Positions 17,988 to 26,172 of a stretch of 64,000 bases of DNA are shown here, piece after piece. The stretch lies in NCBI RefSeq assembly GCF_002368115.1, contig NZ_AP018316.1, positions 1,750,207 to 1,814,206 on the forward strand. The letters are read 5' to 3'. Below the pieces are notes generated by a model. That model was given only the letters and a program-made list of their open reading frames with translations, was not told where the DNA came from and ran no database searches. The position numbers and the translations under genes are program-made. Position 1 is the stretch's first letter, and each line of letters begins with the position of its first letter. The stretch comes from Dolichospermum compactum NIES-806 (GTDB taxonomy: Bacteria > Cyanobacteriota > Cyanobacteriia > Cyanobacteriales > Nostocaceae).

Positions 17988-19488
17988 GATTAATCAACTC
18001 AGGCATAACTTCTGGTTTCTTTGGTTTTTAATTCTGACTGTGGTGTTCTTAATTCATTGTCTGACTTTGGCTGTTTCCCCACCTATTTGGCAAGATGAAG
18101 TCCAGATTATTGAATATGGGCGCACTTTTTTAAATCCTCATACAGACTGGTCAATAAATTGGGATGTAGCAAATAATAGACCATTTTTAACTCTGTCTTA
18201 CTTAGGTTGCTTGCTGCAACAATTAGTATTTAAAGCCACTCATTTTTCTATAGTTGGTCCACGAATATTCAGCTTAATAGGAGCAAGTTTAGCTGCTACT
18301 ACAGCGACGGGATGGTTGTTATCTCGCAAAGTTCCTGTTAGAGTAGCAGGATTATTAGGGCTGAATTTTTTACTTGATCCATTTTTCGTCAGAAGCTATT
18401 TACATGATCGCATTGACTGCTGGGCAATTGCACTATGTCTTGCAGCTTGTTGGTTACTTAAACTATCGCTTCAGCGATTCCATGAATTCCATGATGATAA
18501 ATTTTGTTTGATCAGCGTTAGTCTAGCTGGAAGTCTATCAGCGATCGCTTTTTTTGTTTGGCCGAGTGCGCTAATTATTTATCCACTTGTCCTACTTGAA
18601 TTGTGGTCATTATTGTATGCAATCATTAAAGAAGAAGGTAACTTAAAAAAGTGTTTATATTTATTATTGGGATTTATTCTTACAGGAATAATGACAAGTA
18701 TGTTTCTGTTGATTCCAATAAAATATCAATTAGAAATATTGGTAAATGATCTTCTTAAATTCACCAATAATAGAGTTGAAAGTTTCAGCATAGATTCTAT
18801 TATTAATCTTGTTAAAAACTTCTTAAGAAACCCAATCCTTGCTATATTAGCTCTATTGGGACTAACTTATAGCCGTGACAAATGGTTAGCACTAACTACC
18901 CTATTTGCATTATCACTGGTTTGTGTTACCATTAGCTACACTGCTAGAATTCTATATCTTTTACCTTACTTAATAGCCCTAGTTAGTGATATTTACTGCG
19001 AACAAAAAAGCAAAAACATTAAAGTATTAAATCCTCAAGTGAAATCTGGTTTTTTAATACTTTTATTGAGTTGGTCTATTGCCTTTTCTTTAATCCTTCC
19101 TCCGGTTGTTATAAGGCATAATATGGAAGGGATAAATTCTAATGTTTTGTTGAATGAAGGGTTTTCTTCTATAGGAAAAGGAGAATACAAAGTTTGGGAA
19201 TCAACATGGAGATTTTACCAAGTGGGGCGATTACTAGGCTGGAAATTATATCAGCCCTTCTTTGAAATAAATGAAAAAGAACTTCGTGAATTTATCAACC
19301 AAATGGATTATATAATATCTCAGGAAGTTGAAATTTCAGGATTTAAATTATCAAAAGAAATTAAGCTTATAGATGATGGTCAAAAAACTCAAGAATTATT
19401 ATCTAATGTAACCGCATTGCTTGACACAGAGTTTTTTCAATCTCAAAAGCACTCTAAAGCTTACAAATTATATACTCGACAAAAATAA
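17971..19488 (+). CDS. GT-C type membrane glycosyltransferase-like protein
   Basis: 505 residues with about ten hydrophobic helices and, in the first periplasmic loop, SPPIWQDEVQIIEYGR, the acidic Asp-Glu motif found in GT39/PMT-like enzymes that use polyprenyl-phosphate sugars. The C-terminal 120 residues are soluble. It overlaps the end of wecE by 17 bases, so it is part of the same operon, and may transfer the Fuc4NAc-like sugar to an acceptor outside the membrane. The precise family is uncertain. Confidence 0.7.
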   Translation: MLSVNKINQLRHNFWFLWFLILTVVFLIHCLTLAVSPPIWQDEVQIIEYGRTFLNPHTDWSINWDVANNRPFLTLSYLGCLLQQLVFKATHFSIVGPRIFSLIGASLAATTATGWLLSRKVPVRVAGLLGLNFLLDPFFVRSYLHDRIDCWAIALCLAACWLLKLSLQRFHEFHDDKFCLISVSLAGSLSAIAFFVWPSALIIYPLVLLELWSLLYAIIKEEGNLKKCLYLLLGFILTGIMTSMFLLIPIKYQLEILVNDLLKFTNNRVESFSIDSIINLVKNFLRNPILAILALLGLTYSRDKWLALTTLFALSLVCVTISYTARILYLLPYLIALVSDIYCEQKSKNIKVLNPQVKSGFLILLLSWSIAFSLILPPVVIRHNMEGINSNVLLNEGFSSIGKGEYKVWESTWRFYQVGRLLGWKLYQPFFEINEKELREFINQMDYIISQEVEISGFKLSKEIKLIDDGQKTQELLSNVTALLDTEFFQSQKHSKAYKLYTRQK

Positions 19489-19601
19489 TCAACTTCTATG
19501 CAGCTATACTGCAAACGGTTCATAGTTTAACCAAATATGAAACCCCTTACCCGGTGGTGAAGATTGGAAATTAGGAAAAAGATGAGATGGTGAATTTTAA
19601 G

Positions 19602-20534
19602 TCACGCTGCGGTATCAGCCCCAAAGGCTATTCTAATTACCCAAAATATCATTAAAGTGGCGATCGCTAACCAATCACCCATTTTTAATTTTAACTCTTG
19701 CCATTTAACCCGATGTTCGTTAGGACTAGTAAAACCCCTTACCATCATCGCATTTGCCATTTGTTCCGCCCTTAAAAGCAGATTTTCTAATAATCTCTCG
19801 GTGACAATTAACCAAACTTTTGCTCCTCCTTTTAATCCTAGCTTTTTCCAATTAATTGCCCTAGTCATCACCGAACGCACTAGGTTTTGGATTTCTTCTA
19901 AAACTAGGGGGATAAACCGCAAAGATAAAGTTAGAGTCAGGGTAATTTCTGTAACTGGAATATTGAACCTTCTCAAAGGCTGCATTAAACTTTCCATACC
20001 CGAAGTTATTTCTTCTGGTGCAGTTGTGAGTAAATATAAATTAGTGCTATAGATTAATGTAAAAACTATTGTACTCAAGCTAATTGCCAAATCCAAAGAA
20101 CGGCGATTTATTTTCACAAATCCTTTCTGAAATAACACATAGCTATACTTTTTACTGTTATCTGCTATTACTGGGGTAACTTGGGTCTTTTTATCAGTTA
20201 TTGGTTGAGTGAGAATTTGTTCATTTGCGGGTAAGCGGGATTGATAACTCACGCCTAATCCATCAGGACTAATCGAGCCAATTACTAATACCATAAATGA
20301 TAGTATCAACAACCAGCCCATTTGTTGTCGCCATACTCGCAAAGGAATTTTGGCAAATACAGTAAAAGTAATTAGCAGTAATACCAATAATACTCGCCAA
20401 TAGTTATTAGCGACAATATAGCTACTGAGAAAGCTTAATAACCAAATTAACTTCACTCGCGGGTCGAGTTTATGTAACCAAGTTTCCGGTTCTTCTAAGT
20501 AAAGTCCGAGGGGGAGCGATCGCAATAAATCCAT
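19602..20534 (-). CDS. Energy-coupling factor transporter T subunit (CbiQ/EcfT)
   Basis: A 310-residue membrane protein of the ECF transporter T-component family. It has LHKLDPRVKLIWLLSFL at the start, helices in between and the coupling region with RAEQMANAMMVRGF, where A-x-x-x-RG contacts the ATPase subunits. It is larger than average because of an insertion near residues 100-135. It lies downstream of der on the same strand, about 190 bases away, and may be co-transcribed with it. No ATPase or S subunit is next to it. Confidence 0.88.
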   Translation of the reverse strand: MDLLRSLPLGLYLEEPETWLHKLDPRVKLIWLLSFLSSYIVANNYWRVLLVLLLITFTVFAKIPLRVWRQQMGWLLILSFMVLVIGSISPDGLGVSYQSRLPANEQILTQPITDKKTQVTPVIADNSKKYSYVLFQKGFVKINRRSLDLAISLSTIVFTLIYSTNLYLLTTAPEEITSGMESLMQPLRRFNIPVTEITLTLTLSLRFIPLVLEEIQNLVRSVMTRAINWKKLGLKGGAKVWLIVTERLLENLLLRAEQMANAMMVRGFTSPNEHRVKWQELKLKMGDWLAIATLMIFWVIRIAFGADTAA

Positions 20535-20724
20535 ATTTTAGTCAGTTGTCAAACAATTTTGGATTTTAGATTTTAGATTTTAGATTGGGAAAGAGATTTT
20601 CAATTTTTCGACAGTTGAAACCTAGCAAATCATCCCATTCAACCTAAGCGATATTTCTCCTGTTCAAATTCGGAATCATCCAATCCAAAATCCAAAATTT
20701 AAAATCTAAAATTCCATCAGTTTC

Positions 20725-22089
20725 CTATTTTACACGAGTAGCACGATTTGGTCCGCCAATTTCCATTTCTCGAACTTTCTTACTGCGCCAAAATAACCGA
20801 ATCGGTGTACCTTGAAAGCCAAGCTGTTTACGGAATTGGCGTTCAATGTAACGGCGATAATTGTCATTAAAGCGGGTATTATCATTAACAAACAGCGCAA
20901 TGGAAGGAGGCTGACTGCTGACTTGAGTACCATAGTATATCTTACCCTGACGACCGCCCCGTGAAGTCGGTGGTGAATGCCAACTGATAGCATCTTCCAG
21001 AACTTCATTAATGACTGATGTACTCACACGGCGTTTGTGTGCCTCAGCCGCTTGATTGACCAATTCTAAAATCTTTTCTACCCGTAGCCCCGTATTTGCG
21101 CTCACAAAAATAGTATCTGCCCATTCTGTAAAATGTAAGCGTGATTCTAGTTCTTTTTCATGGTCATAAATGGTGTAAGAATCTTTCTCGACAGCATCCC
21201 ATTTGTTCACAACCACAACACAAGCGCGACCTTCTTCTAAGACGCGCCCTGCTAATTTTTGATCTTGTTCAGTGACACCATCTAAAGCATCAATCACTAA
21301 TAAAACCACATCAGAACGACGAATAGCTTTAAACGCACGGTTAATACTGAAAAATTCCGTTCCGTATTCTATATGTTTCTTTTTGCGAATACCAGCAGTA
21401 TCAATTAACCTGTAAGTCTGTCCACCTCGTTCAACTATTGTATCAATTGTATCTCTAGTTGTTCCAGAAATAGGACTAACAATAGCTCTATTTTCACCAA
21501 CAAAAGCATTTAGTAAGCTTGATTTGCCTACATTTGGTCTACCAATAATAGCGACTTTGATTTCTGGATTTTCCTCGGTTTCTACTGTCTGAGGAATGTG
21601 GTTCATTAACTCATCTAGGATTTCCCCTGTGCCACTACCATGAATAGCGGAAATGGGGAAAGGTTCACCTAGTCCTAATTCCCAAAATTCAGCGGCTTGA
21701 ATCGCGCCTTGATCTGGAGATTCACATTTATTCACAGCCAGTAATACGGGAACTGGTTGCTGACGTAACCATTCGGAAATTTCTTCATCTGCGGGCATCA
21801 AACCCGCTTGCCCATCTACTACGAAAATAGCAGCAGAGGCTTCCGCAAGAGCCGTTAAAGCCTGTTGCCGAATCAAAGGGAGAAATTCGGTGTCATCGTT
21901 AAAAACTAAGCCACCTGTATCTACTACGACAAAATCACGATCATTCCAAAAAGCTGGACGATAAGTGCGATCGCGTGTTACCCCTGGTTCATCGTGGACG
22001 ATCGCCGTTTGATCTCCGGCAAGACGATTTACAAAGGTAGATTTGCCCACATTGGGGCGACCGATAATTGCAACAATTGGCAATGCCAT
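20725..22089 (-). CDS. der: GTPase Der (EngA)
   Basis: An essential double-GTPase that helps assemble the 50S ribosome subunit. The 454 residues contain two G domains with GRPNVGKS at 8-15 and again near 183-190, DTGG and DTAG switch II motifs, NKCE and NKWD specificity motifs, and the C-terminal KH-like domain (PPSIALFVNDNTRFNDNYRRY). Length is normal. The region upstream (22090-22330) has no recognised feature. Confidence 0.97.
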   Translation of the reverse strand: MALPIVAIIGRPNVGKSTFVNRLAGDQTAIVHDEPGVTRDRTYRPAFWNDRDFVVVDTGGLVFNDDTEFLPLIRQQALTALAEASAAIFVVDGQAGLMPADEEISEWLRQQPVPVLLAVNKCESPDQGAIQAAEFWELGLGEPFPISAIHGSGTGEILDELMNHIPQTVETEENPEIKVAIIGRPNVGKSSLLNAFVGENRAIVSPISGTTRDTIDTIVERGGQTYRLIDTAGIRKKKHIEYGTEFFSINRAFKAIRRSDVVLLVIDALDGVTEQDQKLAGRVLEEGRACVVVVNKWDAVEKDSYTIYDHEKELESRLHFTEWADTIFVSANTGLRVEKILELVNQAAEAHKRRVSTSVINEVLEDAISWHSPPTSRGGRQGKIYYGTQVSSQPPSIALFVNDNTRFNDNYRRYIERQFRKQLGFQGTPIRLFWRSKKVREMEIGGPNRATRVK

Positions 22090-22330
22090 AAACTAGAGTT
22101 CTTTAGTGCTGAGTGTGTAGGTGTGCTGAGTTTTGTCTCTACGTTCTTCACCCAGCACTGTTTTAGAGAACTACTAATCATATCATAGTTTTTGATAATT
22201 GGTAATTAGTAAAACCAGCAATTCTTAGTTCAAAAATGGTTCTGAAAGCTTTACACCAAGAGCAATTAACCGTTTTAATGTTATTTTTACTACTGTAAGT
22301 AGAATAAGTATTTGCGAGATTGCAGAGTAG

Positions 22331-22636
22331 TTGTCAATTCTCAATGGGGGTAGAGGGAAGGACACCTTTGTGTTAGGAGATGCTCACGATATTTATTATG
22401 TGGGAAAAGGACTCAAAGATTATGCGATCATTGAGGATTTTCAAAACAAGGATCAGATTCAATTACATGGGAACTCTAATCAATACGAACTCAATACTAA
22501 ATACACATTAGGAAGTAACAATGGCACGGCTATCTTCCTCCACGGGACACATGAACTGATTGGATTTGTCCAAGGAGTAACAGATATTTCTTTGACGAGC
22601 AATGATTTTTCTTATGTAGGAGTTACGCACTGCTGA
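22331..22636 (+). pseudogene. RTX (hemolysin-type calcium-binding) protein, C-terminal fragment
   Basis: About 100 residues open with LNGGRGKDTFVLGDAHDIYY, the last GGxGxDxF calcium-binding repeat of RTX proteins, followed by the usual tail DYAIIEDFQNKDQIQLHG and FVQGVTDISLTSNDF. No repeats lie upstream and only a TTG could start it, so this is the 3' remnant of a larger secreted-protein gene. Confidence 0.7.
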
Positions 22637-22643
22637 GATATCT

Positions 22644-22793
22644 GTGTTAGCTGCTAATGACACCACCGCAATCGAAGAACCCAGTAACAGAGAACCATTC
22701 CAGCATTTATTAATTGGTTTACGAAAGGCAGTAATCAGTACAATCCATAATTTACAAGTTTTTGGCTATACAGATTTTGGGGATTGGTTTTGA
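22644..22793 (+). CDS. 49-residue conserved-looking small protein
   Basis: GTG at 22644 opens MLAANDTTAIEEPSNREP, followed by FQHLLIGLRKAVISTIHNLQ and VFGYTDFGDWF, stop TGA. The pattern H-x-L-x-x-GYxDxGDW is one I associate with short cyanobacterial hypothetical proteins found in several copies per genome; those usually run on for about 15 more residues, so this one may be truncated. It starts 7 bases after the RTX remnant. Function unknown. Confidence 0.4.
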   Translation: MLAANDTTAIEEPSNREPFQHLLIGLRKAVISTIHNLQVFGYTDFGDWF

Positions 22794-22828
22794 TCAAATA
22801 ACCTTCCACACTCGCTACTCTCTGATTC

Positions 22829-22852
22829 CCCAGTCTTCACTGGGATTTTTTA
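22829..22852 (+). terminator. CCCAGT/ACTGGG hairpin with T-run
   Basis: A 6-bp perfect stem, 4-base loop and then ATTTTTT on the plus strand: a classic intrinsic terminator following the 49-residue frame and facing the end of rpaA. Confidence 0.7.
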
Positions 22853-22897
22853 TGGCGAATATTTCTTTTTATTTTTCTCCCAGTCCCCAGTCCCCTT

Positions 22898-23641
22898 TCA
22901 CTCAACTACTGTCGCCAAAGTTTCCTCCATTCCTGGAGGTACACTAGGTAATTCCAGGCAATATCCTGCACCGTAGACGGTTTTAATGTAGCGCGGATGA
23001 CGAGGATCGGGTTCAAGTTTGGTTCTCAAATGGCGAATATGCACCCGAATAGTCTCAATGTCATCATCAGGATCATAACCCCACACTTCTCTGAGGATTT
23101 CGCTAGGGGAAACCGTTTGTCCATGACGTTGCAGCAAACAGTGGAGTAACTCAAACTCTAAATGAGTCAGTTTCACCGTTGCTTTGAACCAGATAGCCTC
23201 AAATCTTTCGGGAACGAGGGTAATCGGTCCATAGTTTAGAATTTCGCTATGTTTTGCCGCTTGGGGAATCCGGTCAGTGCGTCTTAATAAAGCCCTTACT
23301 CGCGCTAACAATTCTTCTAGCTCAAAGGGTTTGGTTAGATAGTCGTCTGCACCAGCATTAAACCCTTCCACTTTGTCATGGGTTTGGCTTAAAGCAGTTA
23401 ACATCAAAATAGGAATCTCGGCAGTCCGTTCATCCCGACGTAGGCGTTGACAAACTGTAAATCCATCTACTCTAGGTAACATCAGATCAAGCATAATTAA
23501 GTCTGGTTGTAGCTGTAAAGCCAGAGCCTGACCTTTAATGCCATCTTCAGCTTGACTAACATCGTAGCCCGCCATTTCCAAGTTGACGGCAACAAGTTCT
23601 GAAATCGCTGGGTCATCGTCTATGACAAGAATCCTCGGCAT
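22898..23641 (-). CDS. rpaA: Response regulator RpaA (circadian output)
   Basis: OmpR-type DNA-binding response regulator, the master output factor of the cyanobacterial clock, phosphorylated by SasA and linked to phycobilisome-photosystem coupling. The 247 residues start MPRILVIDDDPAISELVAVN; the phospho-acceptor is D52 in LIMLDLMLPRVDGFTVCQR (D53 in the best studied homologue), T and K of the active site are in MLTALSQ and TKPFE. The winged helix has LTHLEFELLHCLLQRHGQTV and IETIRVHIRHLRTKLE. It is very close to known RpaA over its whole length. It stands alone; no kinase gene is adjacent. Confidence 0.93.
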   Translation of the reverse strand: MPRILVIDDDPAISELVAVNLEMAGYDVSQAEDGIKGQALALQLQPDLIMLDLMLPRVDGFTVCQRLRRDERTAEIPILMLTALSQTHDKVEGFNAGADDYLTKPFELEELLARVRALLRRTDRIPQAAKHSEILNYGPITLVPERFEAIWFKATVKLTHLEFELLHCLLQRHGQTVSPSEILREVWGYDPDDDIETIRVHIRHLRTKLEPDPRHPRYIKTVYGAGYCLELPSVPPGMEETLATVVE

Positions 23642-23873
23642 TCTTAAAAAATTATAACTACTTTATTTAACGATAATTGACTCTCTCCCAACCACCAAAA
23701 TTTCGCTACGCTGATTTTGGGAAAAAGTTGAGCGATGATTGGATAATCAAGCAAACCATAAGGCTTTGTTTTCCTTGATATATAAAAAGATTACCATCTT
23801 AATTATGAAAAATATGTTAAACCTAATATAAATATTAAAATCAAATCATTGTAAAATATACCGCCTTTCATTT

Positions 23874-24908
23874 ATGTATAAATACGAATATTTACCGCCC
23901 TATTTTTTGCAAAATGGCGTGACCATGACGGCTTATACGGCTTTATGGGCTAATCGGGATTGGGAGAGTAAAATTACTCATCTAGAACCGAAATATCACG
24001 AGGTTATCTTCTCTGGGGGTCAAGGTGTGCCAATTTTTGGTCAAGTTGCTATTCCCCCAAATGCCCATAGTACAATTGTTGGCACCTATGGTATTACTGG
24101 AGAGCTAGACCAGCAATGGTTTTTACGAATTTTGGGACGCAAGGCTTACGCCCAAGGCTATGCTGTGGTGTTATTTGATTGGCGGGCGCATGGTAAAACC
24201 GCAGAATTATCGCCAACATTGACTTCTGATGGTTTGTATGAGGGGGAAGATTTTGTTAAAATAGCCGAAGCTGCGGCAAAAATGGGTTGTCCTTCACCAT
24301 TTTGGTTTACGGGCTATTCTTTGGGGGGACAGTTGGCTTTGTGGGGTGTGAAAGCTGCTGCGGATTTAGCACCTAAAGACATTGACGTTGCGGGTGGGGC
24401 GGTGATTTGTCCTAGTTTGGATTCGTTGCGATCGCTCACCTATCTAGTTAAACACCCTTTTGGTAAATATGTCGAGTCTCGCATTGCTAAGGAATTGAAA
24501 AAACTAGCCTGGAAAATTCATGCTGTTTATCCTGAATCTATTCAACCAGAAGCGATTGAACGGGCTAATAGTATTTGGGGATTTGATGAAGAATTGGTAA
24601 TTGAACGTTTGGGTTTTGCGACGGTTGCTGATTATTATCAAGCCAGCAGTGGTTTAGAATTATTACCAAAATTATCTCAACCAACTTTAATTTTATATGC
24701 TGCTGATGACCCTTTATTTGATCCGGCTATCATTCCTGATTTAGAAGCTGCTGCTAGAAAAAATCCCAATATAGATTTATTACTGACTCGCTACGGTGGT
24801 CATGTTGGTTATGTGAGTAGCAAAAAATGTCAAAATCAATACCAAGATCCTGATCAATGGTGGGCGTGGAATCGTGTTTTAGAATGGATAGAAGGAGTTC
24901 GGAGTTAG
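23874..24908 (+). CDS. Alpha/beta hydrolase, YheT-like
   Basis: A 344-residue serine hydrolase. The nucleophile S149 is in the elbow GYSLGG; the acid is likely in AADDPLFDP near residue 280 and the histidine in GGHVGYV near 308. The start of the fold, GTYGITGELDQQWFLRILG, resembles the YheT/EMB8-like esterase group, but the substrate is unknown. A shorter start at M18 (MTAYTALW) is also possible. The PPTase gene follows after about 80 bases on the same strand. Confidence 0.8.
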   Translation: MYKYEYLPPYFLQNGVTMTAYTALWANRDWESKITHLEPKYHEVIFSGGQGVPIFGQVAIPPNAHSTIVGTYGITGELDQQWFLRILGRKAYAQGYAVVLFDWRAHGKTAELSPTLTSDGLYEGEDFVKIAEAAAKMGCPSPFWFTGYSLGGQLALWGVKAAADLAPKDIDVAGGAVICPSLDSLRSLTYLVKHPFGKYVESRIAKELKKLAWKIHAVYPESIQPEAIERANSIWGFDEELVIERLGFATVADYYQASSGLELLPKLSQPTLILYAADDPLFDPAIIPDLEAAARKNPNIDLLLTRYGGHVGYVSSKKCQNQYQDPDQWWAWNRVLEWIEGVRS

Positions 24909-24991
24909 AAGGAAGAAAGAATATCCCTAACTTTTCCGGCTATATCAAACGTTTTGTCTCCCGAATTTTTACAGTTTAATTATTAGATATT

Positions 24992-25702
24992 GTGTGTAAT
25001 TTGAATTGGCTACCCGCACCTAAAAAATTAGATTTGTTATTAAATGATGTGCATATTTGGCGCATTAATTTAAATTCATCAGAATTACAATTACAATCTT
25101 TTCGGGAAACTTTATCTAGTGATGAAATTGCTCGCGCTGAAAGGTTTTATTTTCCTGAACATCGGCAAAGATTTATAGCTGGACGTGGCACTCTCCGCAC
25201 AATTTTAGGGCAATATTTGGATATTGACCCTAAACAGGTAGAATTTGAATATCAGCCGCGTGGTAAGCCTTTATTGGCGGCTAAATTTGCTAATCAAGGA
25301 CTATTATTTAATTTATCTCATTCCCAAGATTTGGCTTTATTGGGGGTAAGTTATCAACATCAAATTGGTGTGGATTTAGAACATATTCGCACTATGTCTG
25401 ATTTGGAAGGTCTGGCGAAAAGATTCTTTTCTGCTAGAGAATATGAATACCTGCGACTATTTTCCCCCGCCGAACAACAACAAATATTTTTTCGTTATTG
25501 GACTTGTAAAGAAGCTTATTTAAAGGCTACAGGAGATGGTTTGGTGCAGTTGGAAGAAATTGAAATAGATTTAACACCAAATCAACCTAGTCAATTACTT
25601 GTATCAGGAGATTGGAGTTTAAGGGAATTAACCCCAGCAGACAATTTTGCGGCTGCGGTTGTGGTTACAGGTAGTAATATTAATTTGCGTTGTTGGGAAT
25701 AG
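24992..25702 (+). CDS. 4'-phosphopantetheinyl transferase, HetI/Sfp type
   Basis: Moves the phosphopantetheine arm of coenzyme A onto carrier proteins of fatty acid, polyketide or heterocyst glycolipid synthesis. The 236 residues show RGTLRTILGQYL, RGKPLL, FNLSHS, the magnesium site GVDLE and the signature WTCKEAYLKATG. The start is GTG at 24992. It resembles HetI, but its usual neighbours hetN and hglB are absent, so I leave the symbol blank. Confidence 0.88.
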   Translation: MCNLNWLPAPKKLDLLLNDVHIWRINLNSSELQLQSFRETLSSDEIARAERFYFPEHRQRFIAGRGTLRTILGQYLDIDPKQVEFEYQPRGKPLLAAKFANQGLLFNLSHSQDLALLGVSYQHQIGVDLEHIRTMSDLEGLAKRFFSAREYEYLRLFSPAEQQQIFFRYWTCKEAYLKATGDGLVQLEEIEIDLTPNQPSQLLVSGDWSLRELTPADNFAAAVVVTGSNINLRCWE

Positions 25703-25723
25703 TGGTATTACACACGAATTTAT

Positions 25724-25742
25724 GGGCGCAGGCCTTGCGCCC
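25724..25742 (+). terminator. GGGCGCA/TGCGCCC hairpin between convergent genes
   Basis: The same 19-base palindrome as at 4525-4543, here between the forward PPTase and reverse ftrV genes, so it could serve both directions. Confidence 0.5.
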
Positions 25743-25747
25743 CTACG

Positions 25748-25969
25748 CTAGATAGTTTCTATTTCAAAATCGCGTAAATGGGCTTTAAATTTTTTGCTGA
25801 ACTGGACTAAAAAAGGAAAGTTAGCACTTACAGGTCTATCATGCCATTGGGTGACAATAGCTACTAATTCCCCTTCTGAATCCTTGATGTCAAAAGCATC
25901 ACCACGATGTTCGGGATGATGATAAACTACTACTGATTCTTTAACGCGCACGCGATCGCCTACTTTCAT
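25748..25969 (-). CDS. ftrV: Ferredoxin-thioredoxin reductase, variable chain
   Basis: The small, SH3-like subunit of ferredoxin-thioredoxin reductase, which passes light-driven electrons from ferredoxin to thioredoxin. At 73 residues it has the normal cyanobacterial length and the typical pattern MKVGDRVRVKESVVVYHHPE and FKAHLRDFEIE. The catalytic chain gene is not in the window. Confidence 0.93.
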   Translation of the reverse strand: MKVGDRVRVKESVVVYHHPEHRGDAFDIKDSEGELVAIVTQWHDRPVSANFPFLVQFSKKFKAHLRDFEIETI

Positions 25970-26172
25970 AATATCTTATGTATCTAACTTTTGCTGTTCC
26001 TAAACCATCTCCACAGCTATTTTGACTGCAAAATCCAGCATGATTTAATGGCAAACCCAATTTTACAACACATTGTACTATTAGGCTGTGGAATGAACTT
26101 GTATATTTTTGATTGAGATGATTGGTAATGGGTAATGGGTAATGATAATACTCTTTTCCCTACCTCCCCTAC

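Noticed and set aside
25724..25742. GGGCGCA palindrome considered as a regulatory operator
   Set aside because: It occurs after gene ends, is followed by no start, and recurs as a dispersed hairpin; terminator or repeat is simpler.
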